A DNA stretch of 64,000 nt from Nocardioides sp. Iso805N (GCF_000364605.1 NZ_KB822575.1:792237-856236); one strand, 5' to 3'; positions 1-8,111 are shown, numbered from the stretch's first letter. Notes: generated by a model not told the origin, from the sequence alone. A program made the numbers and translations.

Positions 1-324
1 CAGCAGGGCGGTCTGCCACTCGGCGAGCCGCGCGAAGGAGCGCCCCCACGTCCGGACCAGCGCCGCCTGCCGGTCCTCGTTGAGCACCCCCTCCTCGCGC
101 AGGTCGGCGCTCATCCGCAGCGCCTTCACGTCGGCCTGGGCGAAGGCGACCACGTCGTCCTCGACGTGGGCGAAGCCGAGCTCGCGCCAGAGCTCGAGGG
201 CGAGGTCGATGCTCACGCCCGCCTGCTCGGCCACCTGCCGCCGCGTCAGGCTCGGCGTCTCCCCCAGCAGGTAGCCCTCGACGAGCTCGACGAGACTGTC
301 GAGCTCGGCCGCCTCCTCGCTCAC
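1..324 (-). CDS. Adenylate/guanylate cyclase, N-terminal regulatory part (partial)
   Basis: The gene runs off the left edge of the window, so only about the first 108 residues are seen. They read as a small helical module with the stretch LALELWRELGF followed by DVVAFAQADVKALR. This resembles the regulatory domain found ahead of class III cyclase domains in actinobacterial enzymes such as Rv1264. The catalytic domain would lie outside the window, so cyclase activity is inferred. The GTG start at 324 overlaps the stop of the upstream cNMP-binding gene (GTGA), which implies translational coupling and a shared cAMP signalling role. Confidence 0.6.
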   Translation of the reverse strand, partial: MSEEAAELDSLVELVEGYLLGETPSLTRRQVAEQAGVSIDLALELWRELGFAHVEDDVVAFAQADVKALRMSADLREEGVLNEDRQAALVRTWGRSFARLAEWQTALL

Positions 325-695
325 TGACCGCCGAAGCGCTCGGCCGCGACCTTCTCCAGCGCGTCGTGGAACGACGGCATCTCGACGGAGAGCCGCTGCA
401 GGACCTGCGGGGTGAGGTGGATCAGCTCGAGCGGCGTGAGCGCAACGATCGAGGCGTTGCGCAGCTTCTGGTTGAGGATCGCCGCCTCGCCGATGATGTC
501 GCCCGGGCCGGCCTGCGCGATCTCCTCGCCGTCACGGCGCACGCTGACGGTGCCTTGCAGGATGATGTACGCCTTGTCCGCCGGGGTGGACTCCCAGATC
601 GGGGACCAGCCCTGAGGGAGGTTCACCACGGTGCCTGAGCCGCTGATCTTGGCGATCTCGGCCGGCTTGAACATGGAGAAGAAGGTGTCGCCCAC
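321..695 (-). CDS. Cyclic nucleotide-binding domain protein
   Basis: This 124-residue protein consists of little more than one Crp-type cNMP-binding beta-roll. The phosphate-binding cassette is visible at residues 69-82 as GEAAILNQKLRNAS, with the usual Gly-Glu and Arg. No helix-turn-helix follows, so it is not a transcription factor; it probably senses cAMP and acts on a partner. The GTG start at 695 is preceded by a good AAGGGG ribosome site. The longer open frame reaching 1238 only shadows the transporter gene. The stop overlaps the start of the cyclase gene downstream by 4 bp. Confidence 0.75.
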   Translation of the reverse strand: MGDTFFSMFKPAEIAKISGSGTVVNLPQGWSPIWESTPADKAYIILQGTVSVRRDGEEIAQAGPGDIIGEAAILNQKLRNASIVALTPLELIHLTPQVLQRLSVEMPSFHDALEKVAAERFGGQ

Positions 696-751
696 GGATG
701 CCCCTTCGTGTGACTCGGAGTTACAACTCCAACGAAGCATGCCGGTCGGGG

Positions 752-1351
752 CTACGAGGCGACAACCTCCACGAGCGTGTAGATGCCGAGAACCAGGCAG
801 ATCCCGGCGCCGATGAAGTGCAGCAGGTGGAGCGAGATCCACCTCAGCAGCTGCTTGCCGACGATCACCGCGAGGCCGCTGACCGCCAGCAGCGCGGCCA
901 GCGAGCCGATGAAGATCGACAGCGGCTCCTTGTACTTGGCGACCAGCGAGATGGTCAGCAGCTGCGACAGGTCGCCCCACTCGGCGGCGAAGAGCACCAT
1001 GAAGGCGGCGAGGATCTGGCGGGCGCCGTTGGTCGGCTTCGCCTTCTCGGCGTACTCCTCCTCGTCCTCCTCGGCGTTCTGGTGGCTGCGGCCCTCCTTG
1101 AACAGCAGCACCGCGCCGGCGAGGAAGATCAGGCCGGCGATGGTGTGGATCAGGTCCTTGGGCAGCAGCGAGGCGACGCCACCCGCGACGACCGCCAGGA
1201 TCGTCTGTACGGCGAAGGCCAGGCCGACGCCGATCCACACGTAGAGCGGCTTGTACTTCGTGGCCAGCACGAGGGTTGCCAGGAAGGTCTTGTCGGGCAG
1301 CTCGACGATGAAGATGGAGAAGAAGGCGAGCGCGATCAGGCCGATGTCCAC
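752..1351 (-). CDS. TMEM165/GDT1 family cation transporter
   Basis: This integral membrane protein of about 199 residues has six predicted helices in two halves, each with the family's acidic motif: ELPDK near residue 17 and EWGDL near residue 124, in place of the usual E-x-G-D-[KR]-[ST]. An acidic loop (AEEDEEEYAEKAK) separates the halves. Known relatives move Ca2+ or Mn2+ against protons; the substrate here cannot be read from sequence. The GTG at 1351 is preferred because a TAGGTT hexamer lies 6 nt upstream, fitting the leaderless pattern of the region. An in-frame ATG at 1357 abuts that hexamer and is the alternative. Confidence 0.85.
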   Translation of the reverse strand: MDIGLIALAFFSIFIVELPDKTFLATLVLATKYKPLYVWIGVGLAFAVQTILAVVAGGVASLLPKDLIHTIAGLIFLAGAVLLFKEGRSHQNAEEDEEEYAEKAKPTNGARQILAAFMVLFAAEWGDLSQLLTISLVAKYKEPLSIFIGSLAALLAVSGLAVIVGKQLLRWISLHLLHFIGAGICLVLGIYTLVEVVAS

Positions 1352-1357
1352 CGCCAT

Positions 1358-1363
1358 AACCTA
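1358..1363 (-). promoter_or_regulatory. -10 hexamer TAGGTT of the GDT1 gene
   Basis: TAGGTT lies 6 nt before the GTG at 1351, giving leaderless geometry. No clear -35 element is seen. Confidence 0.45.
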
Positions 1364-1423
1364 GAGCCCGGACTTCACCTTCACCCCATTGAGGTTGTCA
1401 GACCTCGGGTGTGAACTGGCCTC

Positions 1424-2218
1424 ATGCCCACTTTCGACTCCTACGCGCAGGGAACGCCCTGCTACGTCGAGCTCACGACCCCCGACACGAGTGCCGCCAA
1501 GGCGTTCTACGGCGAGCTCTTCGGCTGGTCGCTGGCCGACAGGCCAGTGGGCGAGAACGGCGAGACCTATGTCACCGTCGCGGTCGAGGGCGATGCGGTC
1601 GCCGGCATCTCCAGCCAGATGCCCGAGCTGGCCGGCCACCCCGCCTTCTGGGGCGTCTTCCTGGCGGTCGACGACGTCGACGCCACGGTCGCGGCCGTGC
1701 CGACCGCTGGCGGCAAGGTCGACGCCGAGCCGTTCGACGTGAGGGACCTCGGCCGGATGGCCGCGATCCAGGACCCGACCGGCGCGCGGGTCAACCTGTG
1801 GGAAGCGCGCAGCGCCATCGGCACGGAGCGGGCCAACGAGCCCGGGACGCCGATCTGGAACGAGCTGGTCAGCCCCGACATCGAGACCGCGACCGGGTTC
1901 TACGCCGAGCTGCTGGGCGTGACCTGGGAGGACGCCCCGGTGGCCGAGGACTCGGTGCTGGCGTCCTACAAGATGCTGCAAGTCGACGGCCGAGCCGTCG
2001 CCGGGGCGGTCCGGCCGCCGATGGAGGGACTGCCGCCCCACTGGAACGTCTACTTCAACGTCGCCGACGTGGAGGAGAGCGTCGCCAAGGCCGAGTCGCT
2101 CGGGGGCAGGACGATGGTCCCCACCTTCGACGTACCCGACGTGGGGCGGATGGCGATGCTCGCCGACCCGCAGGGCGGCAGCTTCTGGCTGATGGGAGCC
2201 TCACCCGAGGCCGCCTGA
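1424..2218 (+). CDS. Two-domain VOC (glyoxalase-fold) protein, CFP30B-like
   Basis: The 264-residue protein is two tandem vicinal-oxygen-chelate domains (about 1-130 and 135-264). Both open with a G-T-P-x-[YW] segment and end with DPTGA or DPQGG. Length and sequence match the mycobacterial CFP30B/TB27.3 (Rv0577) type. The motifs PCYVELTTPDTSAAKAFY and IWNELVSPDIETATGFY mark the repeat starts. No substrate can be assigned; family members bind small metabolites or methylglyoxal-type compounds. It is divergent from the GDT1 gene with only 66 bp between starts. Confidence 0.85.
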   Translation: MPTFDSYAQGTPCYVELTTPDTSAAKAFYGELFGWSLADRPVGENGETYVTVAVEGDAVAGISSQMPELAGHPAFWGVFLAVDDVDATVAAVPTAGGKVDAEPFDVRDLGRMAAIQDPTGARVNLWEARSAIGTERANEPGTPIWNELVSPDIETATGFYAELLGVTWEDAPVAEDSVLASYKMLQVDGRAVAGAVRPPMEGLPPHWNVYFNVADVEESVAKAESLGGRTMVPTFDVPDVGRMAMLADPQGGSFWLMGASPEAA

Positions 2219-2227
2219 GCCGCTGCG

Positions 2228-3109
2228 CTACAGCAGCCGACCGGCGCGGTCGGGGCTGGCCGGGTAGACGCCGAGCACCTTGATGTCGGTGGTGAAGAAG
2301 GCCAGCTCCTCCAGCGCGCGCTTCAGACCGGGGTCGTCGGGATGGCCGTCGACCTCGGCCAGGAACTGGGTGGCGATGAACTCCCCGCCCACCATGTAGG
2401 ACTCGAGCTTGGTCATGTTCACGCCGTTGGTGGCGAAGCCGCCGAGTGCCTTGTAGAGCGCCGCGGGCAGGTTGCGCACGTTGAAGATGAAGCTGGTGAC
2501 CACCGGACCGTTGTTCGCCGGGGCTCGGACGAACTCGCGGGAGAGCACCACGAAGCGGGTGGTGTTGTGGTCCTCGTCCTCGACGTCCTCGGCGAGCACG
2601 TCGAGACCGTAGATCTCGGCGGCCATCGGCGGGCTGATGGAGGCCATGCTCGGATCGCCCGCCTCGGCGATCTCGCGAGCCGCGCCGGCGGTGTCGCCCG
2701 AGATCACCGGGATCAGGCCGTGCTCGCGGATGATCTTGCGGCACTGGCCGAGCGCGTGCACGTGGCTGTGGACGGTGCGGATCTCGGAGAGCGGTACGCC
2801 GGGCAGCGCCATCAGGTGGAACCGGATGCGCAGGAAGTGCTCGGCGATGATGTGCAGGCCCGAGGTGGGCAGGAAGTGGTGGATGTCGGCGACCCGGCCG
2901 GCCAGCGAGTTGTCGATCGGGATCATCGCGAGATCGGCCGCCCCCGACTCCACGACTGCGAAGACGTCCTCGAACGAGGCGCACGGCACCGGCTCCAGCT
3001 CGGGGTACTCGCGTCGGCACACCATGTCGGAGTTGGAACCGGGCTCGCCCTGGTAGGCGATCCGACGGGCGCGGCCCGTTGGCGGCTGTGTCTTCGGGGT
3101 GGGAACCAC
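2228..3109 (-). CDS. pheA: Prephenate dehydratase
   Basis: It converts prephenate to phenylpyruvate in phenylalanine synthesis. The protein is about 293 residues: a catalytic PDT domain starting with RIAYQGEPGSNS (residues 16-27), the active-site NTTRF near residue 184, then a C-terminal ACT domain (about 203-280) for Phe feedback. The ACT motif reads TKLESY where many family members have ESRP, so allosteric binding may differ slightly. The GTG at 3109 is chosen because TAGACT stands 7 nt upstream (leaderless). The ATG at 3136 would overlap the start of the divergent DUF4446 gene and add a non-conserved tail. Confidence 0.92.
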   Translation of the reverse strand: MVPTPKTQPPTGRARRIAYQGEPGSNSDMVCRREYPELEPVPCASFEDVFAVVESGAADLAMIPIDNSLAGRVADIHHFLPTSGLHIIAEHFLRIRFHLMALPGVPLSEIRTVHSHVHALGQCRKIIREHGLIPVISGDTAGAAREIAEAGDPSMASISPPMAAEIYGLDVLAEDVEDEDHNTTRFVVLSREFVRAPANNGPVVTSFIFNVRNLPAALYKALGGFATNGVNMTKLESYMVGGEFIATQFLAEVDGHPDDPGLKRALEELAFFTTDIKVLGVYPASPDRAGRLL

Positions 3110-3116
3110 GGGTCGA

Positions 3117-3122
3117 AGTCTA
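3117..3122 (-). promoter_or_regulatory. -10 hexamer TAGACT of pheA
   Basis: TAGACT is 7 nt ahead of the GTG start. It shares two base pairs (3121-3122) with the -10 of the divergent DUF4446 gene. Confidence 0.5.
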
Positions 3123-3126
3123 GGGT
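3121..3126 (+). promoter_or_regulatory. -10 hexamer TAGGGT of the DUF4446 gene
   Basis: TAGGGT lies 8 nt before the ATG at 3135 and overlaps the pheA -10 on the other strand. Together they form a compact divergent promoter. Confidence 0.5.
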
Positions 3127-3134
3127 TGGGCACC

Positions 3135-3533
3135 ATGCTGGCCGTGCTGAGTCTCGTCGTCGCGATCCTCGCCCTCATCGGGGTGGCTCTGCTGTGGCGG
3201 GAGCGAGCCGTGCAGCGCAATCGGGCCAACTCGGCAGGCGCGCCGCTGCCCGAGGATGTCCTCGGCCTGCGCCAGGAGGTCGCCGCGTTGCGCGCCGAGG
3301 GCGCCCAGGCGCTCCGGCACCTGGCGATGGTGCGCTACGACGCCTTCGGCGACATGGGCGGCCACCTCTCCTGGAGCCTCGCCCTGGCCGACGACGCCGG
3401 CGACGGGGTGCTACTGACCAGCATCCACGGCCGCAACGACGCTCGGTCCTATGCCAAGACGATCAGCGGCTGGCGCTGCGACGTACAGCTCTCGCCGGAG
3501 GAGGAGCAGGCACTGGGCCAGCTGCGTCGTTGA
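3135..3533 (+). CDS. DUF4446 family membrane-anchored protein
   Basis: This protein of 132 residues has one N-terminal transmembrane helix (about residues 1-22, MLAVLSLVVAILALIGVALL), a short coiled segment (LRQEVAALRAEGAQALRHL), then the conserved DUF4446 core VRYDAFGDMGGHLSWSLAL with ILTSIHGR-like and YAKTISG strands. Function is unknown. The ATG shares the CATG palindrome with a possible pheA start on the other strand. It ends convergently with the PAP2-DAGK gene, with a long hairpin between them. Confidence 0.82.
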   Translation: MLAVLSLVVAILALIGVALLWRERAVQRNRANSAGAPLPEDVLGLRQEVAALRAEGAQALRHLAMVRYDAFGDMGGHLSWSLALADDAGDGVLLTSIHGRNDARSYAKTISGWRCDVQLSPEEEQALGQLRR

Positions 3534-3541
3534 GTCGTTAG

Positions 3542-3600
3542 TTTTGCAGGCTCGAATCGGGCTTTTTGCAGGGCGAAATGCCCGATTCGAGCCTGCGAAA
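3542..3600. terminator. Long inverted repeat between convergent genes (element A)
   Basis: Arms at 3546-3562 and 3580-3596 match perfectly over 17 bp and extend outward with T/A pairs to 3542 and 3600. The loop is 17 nt. It sits between two convergent stops, so it probably ends transcription from both sides. Its right arm resembles the core of elements B and C. Confidence 0.65.
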
Positions 3601-3635
3601 TCCCGGATTCGATGCTGCGGAACTCACGATTCGGG

Positions 3636-5204
3636 TCAGCGCGGGACGCGCACCAGCAGCCGGGCGTGGAGGCAGGTCATCCGCAGCTCCCGTCCGGCGC
3701 CGAGCGAGTCGCCGTCGAGCTCGCGCGGGGTGTCGCGGTCGGCGCGGATGACCACGCTGCTGCCACGCATCCGGTTGACCAGCTCGTCGGTGTGCGGACG
3801 CTTGGACAGGATCCGCCAGGCCAGCGGCAGCCAGGACAGGAACCGCTGCGGATGCAGGAGTACGACGTCGAGCAGTCCGTCGTCGATCCGTGCGTCCGGG
3901 AGCAGCGGCATCCCCGCGGTGAGGGTGCCGACGTTGCCGACGATGACGGTGCGGGCGCGGTGCTTGGTGGTGGGGCCGCCGTCGATGGAGATCTCCAGCC
4001 GGACAGGCGGGAACATCAGTGCCTTCACCCCCGAAAGCACGTAGGCGATCCAGCCGACCCGCTTCTTGATGTCCTCGTTGACGCCCTCCATGATCGCCGC
4101 GTCGAAGCCCATCCCCGCCATCACCAGGAAGTGGGTGTCCTCGATGCCGTCGCCGCCGACCTCGACCAGGTCGACCGCGCGGTCCTGGCCGGTCAGGGCG
4201 ACGTCGATCGCCGCGCGCAGGTAGAGCGGGATGGAGAGGTTGCGGGCGAGCAGGTTGCCGGTGCCGGCGGGGATGATCCCGACCGGGATGCCAGTGCCGG
4301 CCAGCTCGGCACAGACCTCGCGGACGGTGCCGTCACCGCCACAGACCATCACCAGGTCCGCCCCGGCGACCGCTGCTGCCGACGCCATCCCGGTGCCGGG
4401 ATCCTCCACGGTGGTGAAGTGCCAGGTCGGCCGATCCCAGCCCGCCTCGGCCGCCATCGCGGTGACGATCGCCTGGAACTGCCCGACCGACTCGACCTTG
4501 ATCGGGTTGAGCACCACGTGCAGCGAGCGCCCGCCCGGCACCGAGGCGACCAGCGGCAGCTGGTGCACGGCGTGGCTGCGCGGCACCGGGCTGTAGACGG
4601 CCAGCGCGACCAGGACGAGCACCATGCCGAGCAGGAACCCCCCGATCACGTCGGTCGGATAGTGCCGGCCGAGCAGGATCCGGTCGGCCGCCACCGCGAG
4701 CACCACCAGGACCAGTCCGGTGTACACCGCCCGGCGTACGCCGGCGCGGCGGACGAACATCGCCACGGTGACCGCGACCGCCCCCGCCAGCGCCGTGGTC
4801 CAGGTGACGTGGCCGCTGGGGTAGCCGGGGCCGCCGATCAGGTGGGCGTTCTCCTGCCACGACGGCCGGGACCGGTCGAAGACCCAGGCGATGAGCGGGC
4901 GCAGTACGACGGCGGCCAGCGTCGTACCGACCACGAAGATCGCGGCGCGACGGTAGCTCCGGGCCAGTCCGCCGCCCACGATCAGCGCGATCACGATGAT
5001 CCCGTAGCCGCTGAAGACCAGCTCGATGCCGCGCAGGACGTGGTGCAGCATCCGGTGGCCGGCGGCCCAGTGGGCGGCGTGCTCGGCCCACTGGTCGACG
5101 GGCGGGACGCCGTTGACCGCGGAGACGTAGATGCCGAGCAGGACGAAGAGGACCGCGCCGATGGCAGCCCACACCAGGACGGAGCGACGGGGGTGGGCGG
5201 ACAC
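3636..5204 (-). CDS. PAP2 phosphatase - diacylglycerol kinase fusion
   Basis: The 522-residue protein joins two lipid enzymes. Residues 1-205 form a membrane PAP2-type phosphatase with RSRP (111-114), PSGH (129-132) and RHYPTD (180-185). Residues 225-522 form a DAGK/LCB-kinase domain with GGDGT (289-293) and GTGNLLARN. The first would remove phosphate from a lipid and the second would add it, so the substrates are probably different lipids, or flux is controlled. Similar fusions occur in other actinobacteria. The GTG start at 5204 follows CATAAT by 6 nt. Confidence 0.88.
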   Translation of the reverse strand: MSAHPRRSVLVWAAIGAVLFVLLGIYVSAVNGVPPVDQWAEHAAHWAAGHRMLHHVLRGIELVFSGYGIIVIALIVGGGLARSYRRAAIFVVGTTLAAVVLRPLIAWVFDRSRPSWQENAHLIGGPGYPSGHVTWTTALAGAVAVTVAMFVRRAGVRRAVYTGLVLVVLAVAADRILLGRHYPTDVIGGFLLGMVLVLVALAVYSPVPRSHAVHQLPLVASVPGGRSLHVVLNPIKVESVGQFQAIVTAMAAEAGWDRPTWHFTTVEDPGTGMASAAAVAGADLVMVCGGDGTVREVCAELAGTGIPVGIIPAGTGNLLARNLSIPLYLRAAIDVALTGQDRAVDLVEVGGDGIEDTHFLVMAGMGFDAAIMEGVNEDIKKRVGWIAYVLSGVKALMFPPVRLEISIDGGPTTKHRARTVIVGNVGTLTAGMPLLPDARIDDGLLDVVLLHPQRFLSWLPLAWRILSKRPHTDELVNRMRGSSVVIRADRDTPRELDGDSLGAGRELRMTCLHARLLVRVPR

Positions 5205-5210
5205 CCCCTG

Positions 5211-5216
5211 ATTATG
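5211..5216 (-). promoter_or_regulatory. -10 hexamer CATAAT of the PAP2-DAGK gene
   Basis: CATAAT, one base from the TATAAT consensus, lies 6 nt ahead of the GTG start, consistent with a leaderless message. Confidence 0.5.
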
Positions 5217-5285
5217 CCCGGACCCCCGCGGACAGATCGCGCTGCCCGCGCCTACCTCGCTCTCGCTGCCACGCGCTCGGTCGCC

Positions 5286-5291
5286 TAGGCT
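5286..5291 (+). promoter_or_regulatory. -10 hexamer TAGGCT of serS
   Basis: TAGGCT is followed by 6 nt and the GTG start. No Shine-Dalgarno sequence is present, so serS is probably leaderless. Confidence 0.55.
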
Positions 5292-5297
5292 CTGACC

Positions 5298-6581
5298 GTG
5301 ATCGACCCGCGCATCCTCCGTGACGACCCCGACCGTGTCCGCGCCTCGCAGCGCAAGCGGGGGGCGAGTGAATCAGCGGTCGACGACGCGCTGGCCGCCG
5401 ACAAGGCCCGCCGCGAGGCGATCGCGACCTTCGAGAACCTGCGCGCCGAGCAGAAGAAGATGGGCAAGCAGGTCGCCCAGGCCAAGGGCGAGGAGAAGGC
5501 TGCCCTGCTGGCCCAGGTCAAGGAGCTCGCCGCCGCGGTCAAGGAAGCCGAGGCCGCCCAGGTTGTGGCCGAGGAGTCCTGGGCCACCGCGCTCAAGGCG
5601 ATCCCCAACCTGACCGCCGAGGAGACCCCGGCCGGCGGCGAGGACGACTTCGTCCTGATCGAGACCGTCGGCGAGATCCCCACCTTCGACTTCGAGCCGC
5701 GTGACCACGTCGAGCTCGGCCGGATGCTGGGCGCGATCGACCTCGAGCGCGGCGCCAAGGTGTCGGGCTCGCGGTTCTACTTCCTCACCGGTGTCGGCGC
5801 CGAGCTGGAGTTCGCGCTGATCAACCTGGCGATGGAGCAGGCCCGCGAGGCCGGGTTCACCCAGGTGATCGCGCCCGCGCTGGTCCGCCCCGAGGCGATG
5901 GCGGGCACCGGCTTCCTGGACCAGGTCGACGACGGCGTCTACCGGATCGAGGGCGACGACCTCTATCTCGTCGGCACCAGCGAGGTGCCGATGGCGGCCT
6001 ACCACTCCGACGAGATCCTCGACGCCGCCAGCCTGCCCCTGCGCTACGCGGCCTTCTCGTCCTGCTTCCGCAAGGAGGCCGGCTCGGCGGGCAAGGACAC
6101 CAAGGGCATCATCCGCGTCCACCAGTTCGAGAAGGTGGAGATGTTCGTCTACACCACCCTCGAGGAGTCGTACGCCGAGCACGCGCGCCTGCTCGCCTGG
6201 GAGAAGGCGTTCCTGGACAAGCTCGAGCTGGCCTACCGCGTCATCGACGTCGCCGCCGGCGACCTCGGGCCGTCCGCGGCCCGCAAGTTCGACTGCGAGG
6301 CCTGGATCCCGACGCAGGGCAAGTACCGCGAGCTCACCTCCGCCTCCAACTGCACCGAGTTCCAGGCGCGCCGCCTCGACATCCGTCAGCGGGCCTCGAC
6401 GGGCTCGACCACCGGGACGGCGACGGCTCCGGTCGCGACGCTGAACGGCACGCTGACGGCCATCACCCGCGCGATCGTGGCGATCCTGGAGACCCACCAG
6501 CAGGCCGACGGCTCTATCCGGGTGCCGAAGGCACTGCAGAAATGGCTCGGCCGCGAGGTGCTCACCCCGATCGCGGGCTGA
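5298..6581 (+). CDS. serS: Seryl-tRNA synthetase
   Basis: This class II synthetase charges tRNA-Ser (and tRNA-Sec where present). Its 427 residues are the normal length. Residues 1-110 form the tRNA-binding coiled-coil arm rich in [21 protein letters not shown]. The catalytic core carries [13 protein letters not shown], motif 2 [14 protein letters not shown] and motif 3 near [17 protein letters not shown]. The GTG start gives the conserved [15 protein letters not shown] start. The next gene follows 8 bp after the stop and may be co-transcribed. Confidence 0.96.
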   Translation: MIDPRILRDDPDRVRASQRKRGASESAVDDALAADKARREAIATFENLRAEQKKMGKQVAQAKGEEKAALLAQVKELAAAVKEAEAAQVVAEESWATALKAIPNLTAEETPAGGEDDFVLIETVGEIPTFDFEPRDHVELGRMLGAIDLERGAKVSGSRFYFLTGVGAELEFALINLAMEQAREAGFTQVIAPALVRPEAMAGTGFLDQVDDGVYRIEGDDLYLVGTSEVPMAAYHSDEILDAASLPLRYAAFSSCFRKEAGSAGKDTKGIIRVHQFEKVEMFVYTTLEESYAEHARLLAWEKAFLDKLELAYRVIDVAAGDLGPSAARKFDCEAWIPTQGKYRELTSASNCTEFQARRLDIRQRASTGSTTGTATAPVATLNGTLTAITRAIVAILETHQQADGSIRVPKALQKWLGREVLTPIAG

Positions 6582-6589
6582 GCCGGACC

Positions 6590-7555
6590 ATGGCATCGAG
6601 CGAGGCGGACGACGTCCTGGACGAGCGTGCCGGCGACCGGCGGGCGAACGACCGTGAGGCGGACGACCGACGGGCGAGCGACCCGCGGCGGGCCCGCCGG
6701 CTGCGCCGCCGTGCGGCGGCCCGCGGCGGCATGCCGGCCGACTGGCGCCCCAAGGTCATCGCCCTCGACATCGACGGCACCCTGCTCAAGTGGGTCGAGG
6801 GCACCGGGGCCACCTCGGAGGTGATGACCGAAGCGGTGAAGGAGGCGGTCCGCCGCGCCTACGACGCCGGCGCCCACATCGTGCTGGCCTCCGGCCGCTC
6901 ACCGCACGGCATGACCCGGGTCGCCGACCTGCTCGACCTGCCCCGCGACGGCGAGGACCGGCTCTGGATCGTCGCGTCCAACGGTGCGGTGATCGTCCGC
7001 TACCCACCGCTGGACGTGGTGCACGAGGAGCTCTTCGACGCCGGCCCGGCGGTGCGGGCCATCATGGCGGACCAACCCTCCGCGCTGGTCGCGGTCGAGG
7101 AGCGTGGCGTCGGCTACCGGCTCAACGACCACTTCCCGCCCGGTGAACTCAGTGGCGAGATGACGCTGGTCGACGTCGAGGAGCTGGTCAAGGAGCCGGT
7201 CTCCCGCGTCATCATCCGCAACCCGGCGGCGAGCGCCGAGGAGTTCATGGAGATGGGCCGGCGGATCGGCCTGCAGGGCATCTCCTACGTCGTCGGCTGG
7301 ACGGCCTGGCTCGACCTGACCCCGATCGGGGTCTCCAAGGCATCCGGGCTCTCCTACGTCGTGGATCAGCTCGGGCTGGAGCCCTCCGACGTACTCGCGA
7401 TCGGGGACGGGCGCAACGACCTGGAGATGTTCGCCTGGGCCGGCCGATCGGTGGCGATGGGCCAGTCGATCCCCGAGGTGCTCGAGGCCGCCGACGCGGT
7501 GACGCTCTCGGTCGAGGAGGACGGCGCGGCCGTGGAGATCTCGCGGTGGTTCTGA
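6590..7555 (+). CDS. HAD superfamily (Cof-type) hydrolase
   Basis: About 321 residues. A poorly conserved charged, Arg/Asp-rich tail (residues 1-47) precedes the HAD core with the nucleophile motif ALDIDGTLL (D60, D62), a type IIB cap, and the terminal GDGRNDLEMF motif. The family removes phosphate from sugar phosphates or cofactors; the substrate is unknown. An ATG at 6731 would remove the tail and cannot be excluded; neither start has a strong ribosome site. It overlaps the following acetyltransferase by 10 bp. Confidence 0.82.
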   Translation: MASSEADDVLDERAGDRRANDREADDRRASDPRRARRLRRRAAARGGMPADWRPKVIALDIDGTLLKWVEGTGATSEVMTEAVKEAVRRAYDAGAHIVLASGRSPHGMTRVADLLDLPRDGEDRLWIVASNGAVIVRYPPLDVVHEELFDAGPAVRAIMADQPSALVAVEERGVGYRLNDHFPPGELSGEMTLVDVEELVKEPVSRVIIRNPAASAEEFMEMGRRIGLQGISYVVGWTAWLDLTPIGVSKASGLSYVVDQLGLEPSDVLAIGDGRNDLEMFAWAGRSVAMGQSIPEVLEAADAVTLSVEEDGAAVEISRWF

Positions 7556-8049
7556 GCCTCGCGGCCATCCGTACCGAGCGACTGGTGCTGCCGCTGTGGA
7601 GCGCCGCGGATGTTGCAGCGATCCGCGCCGGAAGCCGGGACGCCCGCGACAGCGACTCGCGCGGTGAGTGGCATCCCGAGTTCCCCCGGCCCGACGACGT
7701 CGCGGCCGCCTCGCTGTGGCACGCCGACGACGCCTGGGGACCGCGCTCGATCGCCCGCGGCCGGACGGTGCTGGGCTCGATCGGCTTCTTCGGACCGCCC
7801 GACTCAGGTGTTGCCGGCGCCGAGGTGGAGGTGGGCTACGGCCTGGTCCGTGAGGCGTGGGGCTGGGGCTTCGCGACCGAGGCGTTGCAAGGTCTGCTCG
7901 CCGAGCTCGACGCCGGCGTCGCTGTGCGCGCCTCTATCCGGCCGGAGAACGCCTCGTCGCTGCGGGTCGTCGCCAAGTGCGGCTTCACCCAGTTGCGAGG
8001 CACCACCGACGACGGCGAACTGGTGATGGTCCGGCCCGCTCAGGGTTGA
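7546..8049 (+). CDS. GNAT family N-acetyltransferase (RimJ/RimL-like)
   Basis: A 167-residue GNAT protein that opens with IRTERLVLPLW, typical of RimJ/RimL-type enzymes. It has the acetyl-CoA region VGYGLVREAWGWGFATEAL and the terminal NASSLRVVAKCGF helix. The acceptor is unknown. The GTG start lies inside the end of the HAD gene, suggesting coupling. Its stop codon touches the first unit of a 22-bp tandem repeat. Confidence 0.82.
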   Translation: MVLSLAAIRTERLVLPLWSAADVAAIRAGSRDARDSDSRGEWHPEFPRPDDVAAASLWHADDAWGPRSIARGRTVLGSIGFFGPPDSGVAGAEVEVGYGLVREAWGWGFATEALQGLLAELDAGVAVRASIRPENASSLRVVAKCGFTQLRGTTDDGELVMVRPAQG

Positions 8050-8111
8050 GAGGTCACCTTCCGCGGGCCGAGAGGTCACCTTCCGCGGGCCGAGAGGTCA
8101 CCTTCTGCGGC
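8048..8111. repeat. Three tandem 22-bp repeats at convergent gene ends
   Basis: The unit GAGAGGTCACCTTCCGCGGG plus CC occurs at 8048-8069 and 8070-8091, with a slightly diverged third copy at 8092-8111. The reverse complement of GGTCA gives the stop codon of the GGDEF gene, and the array encodes that protein's last residues. A related array is at 41224-41289. Confidence 0.85.

Noticed and set aside
1364-1423. A yybP-ykoY (manganese) riboswitch ahead of the GDT1 gene
   Set aside because: Such riboswitches often precede this family, but the gap is only 66 bp, shared with a divergent gene, and the gene looks leaderless; no riboswitch structure fits.
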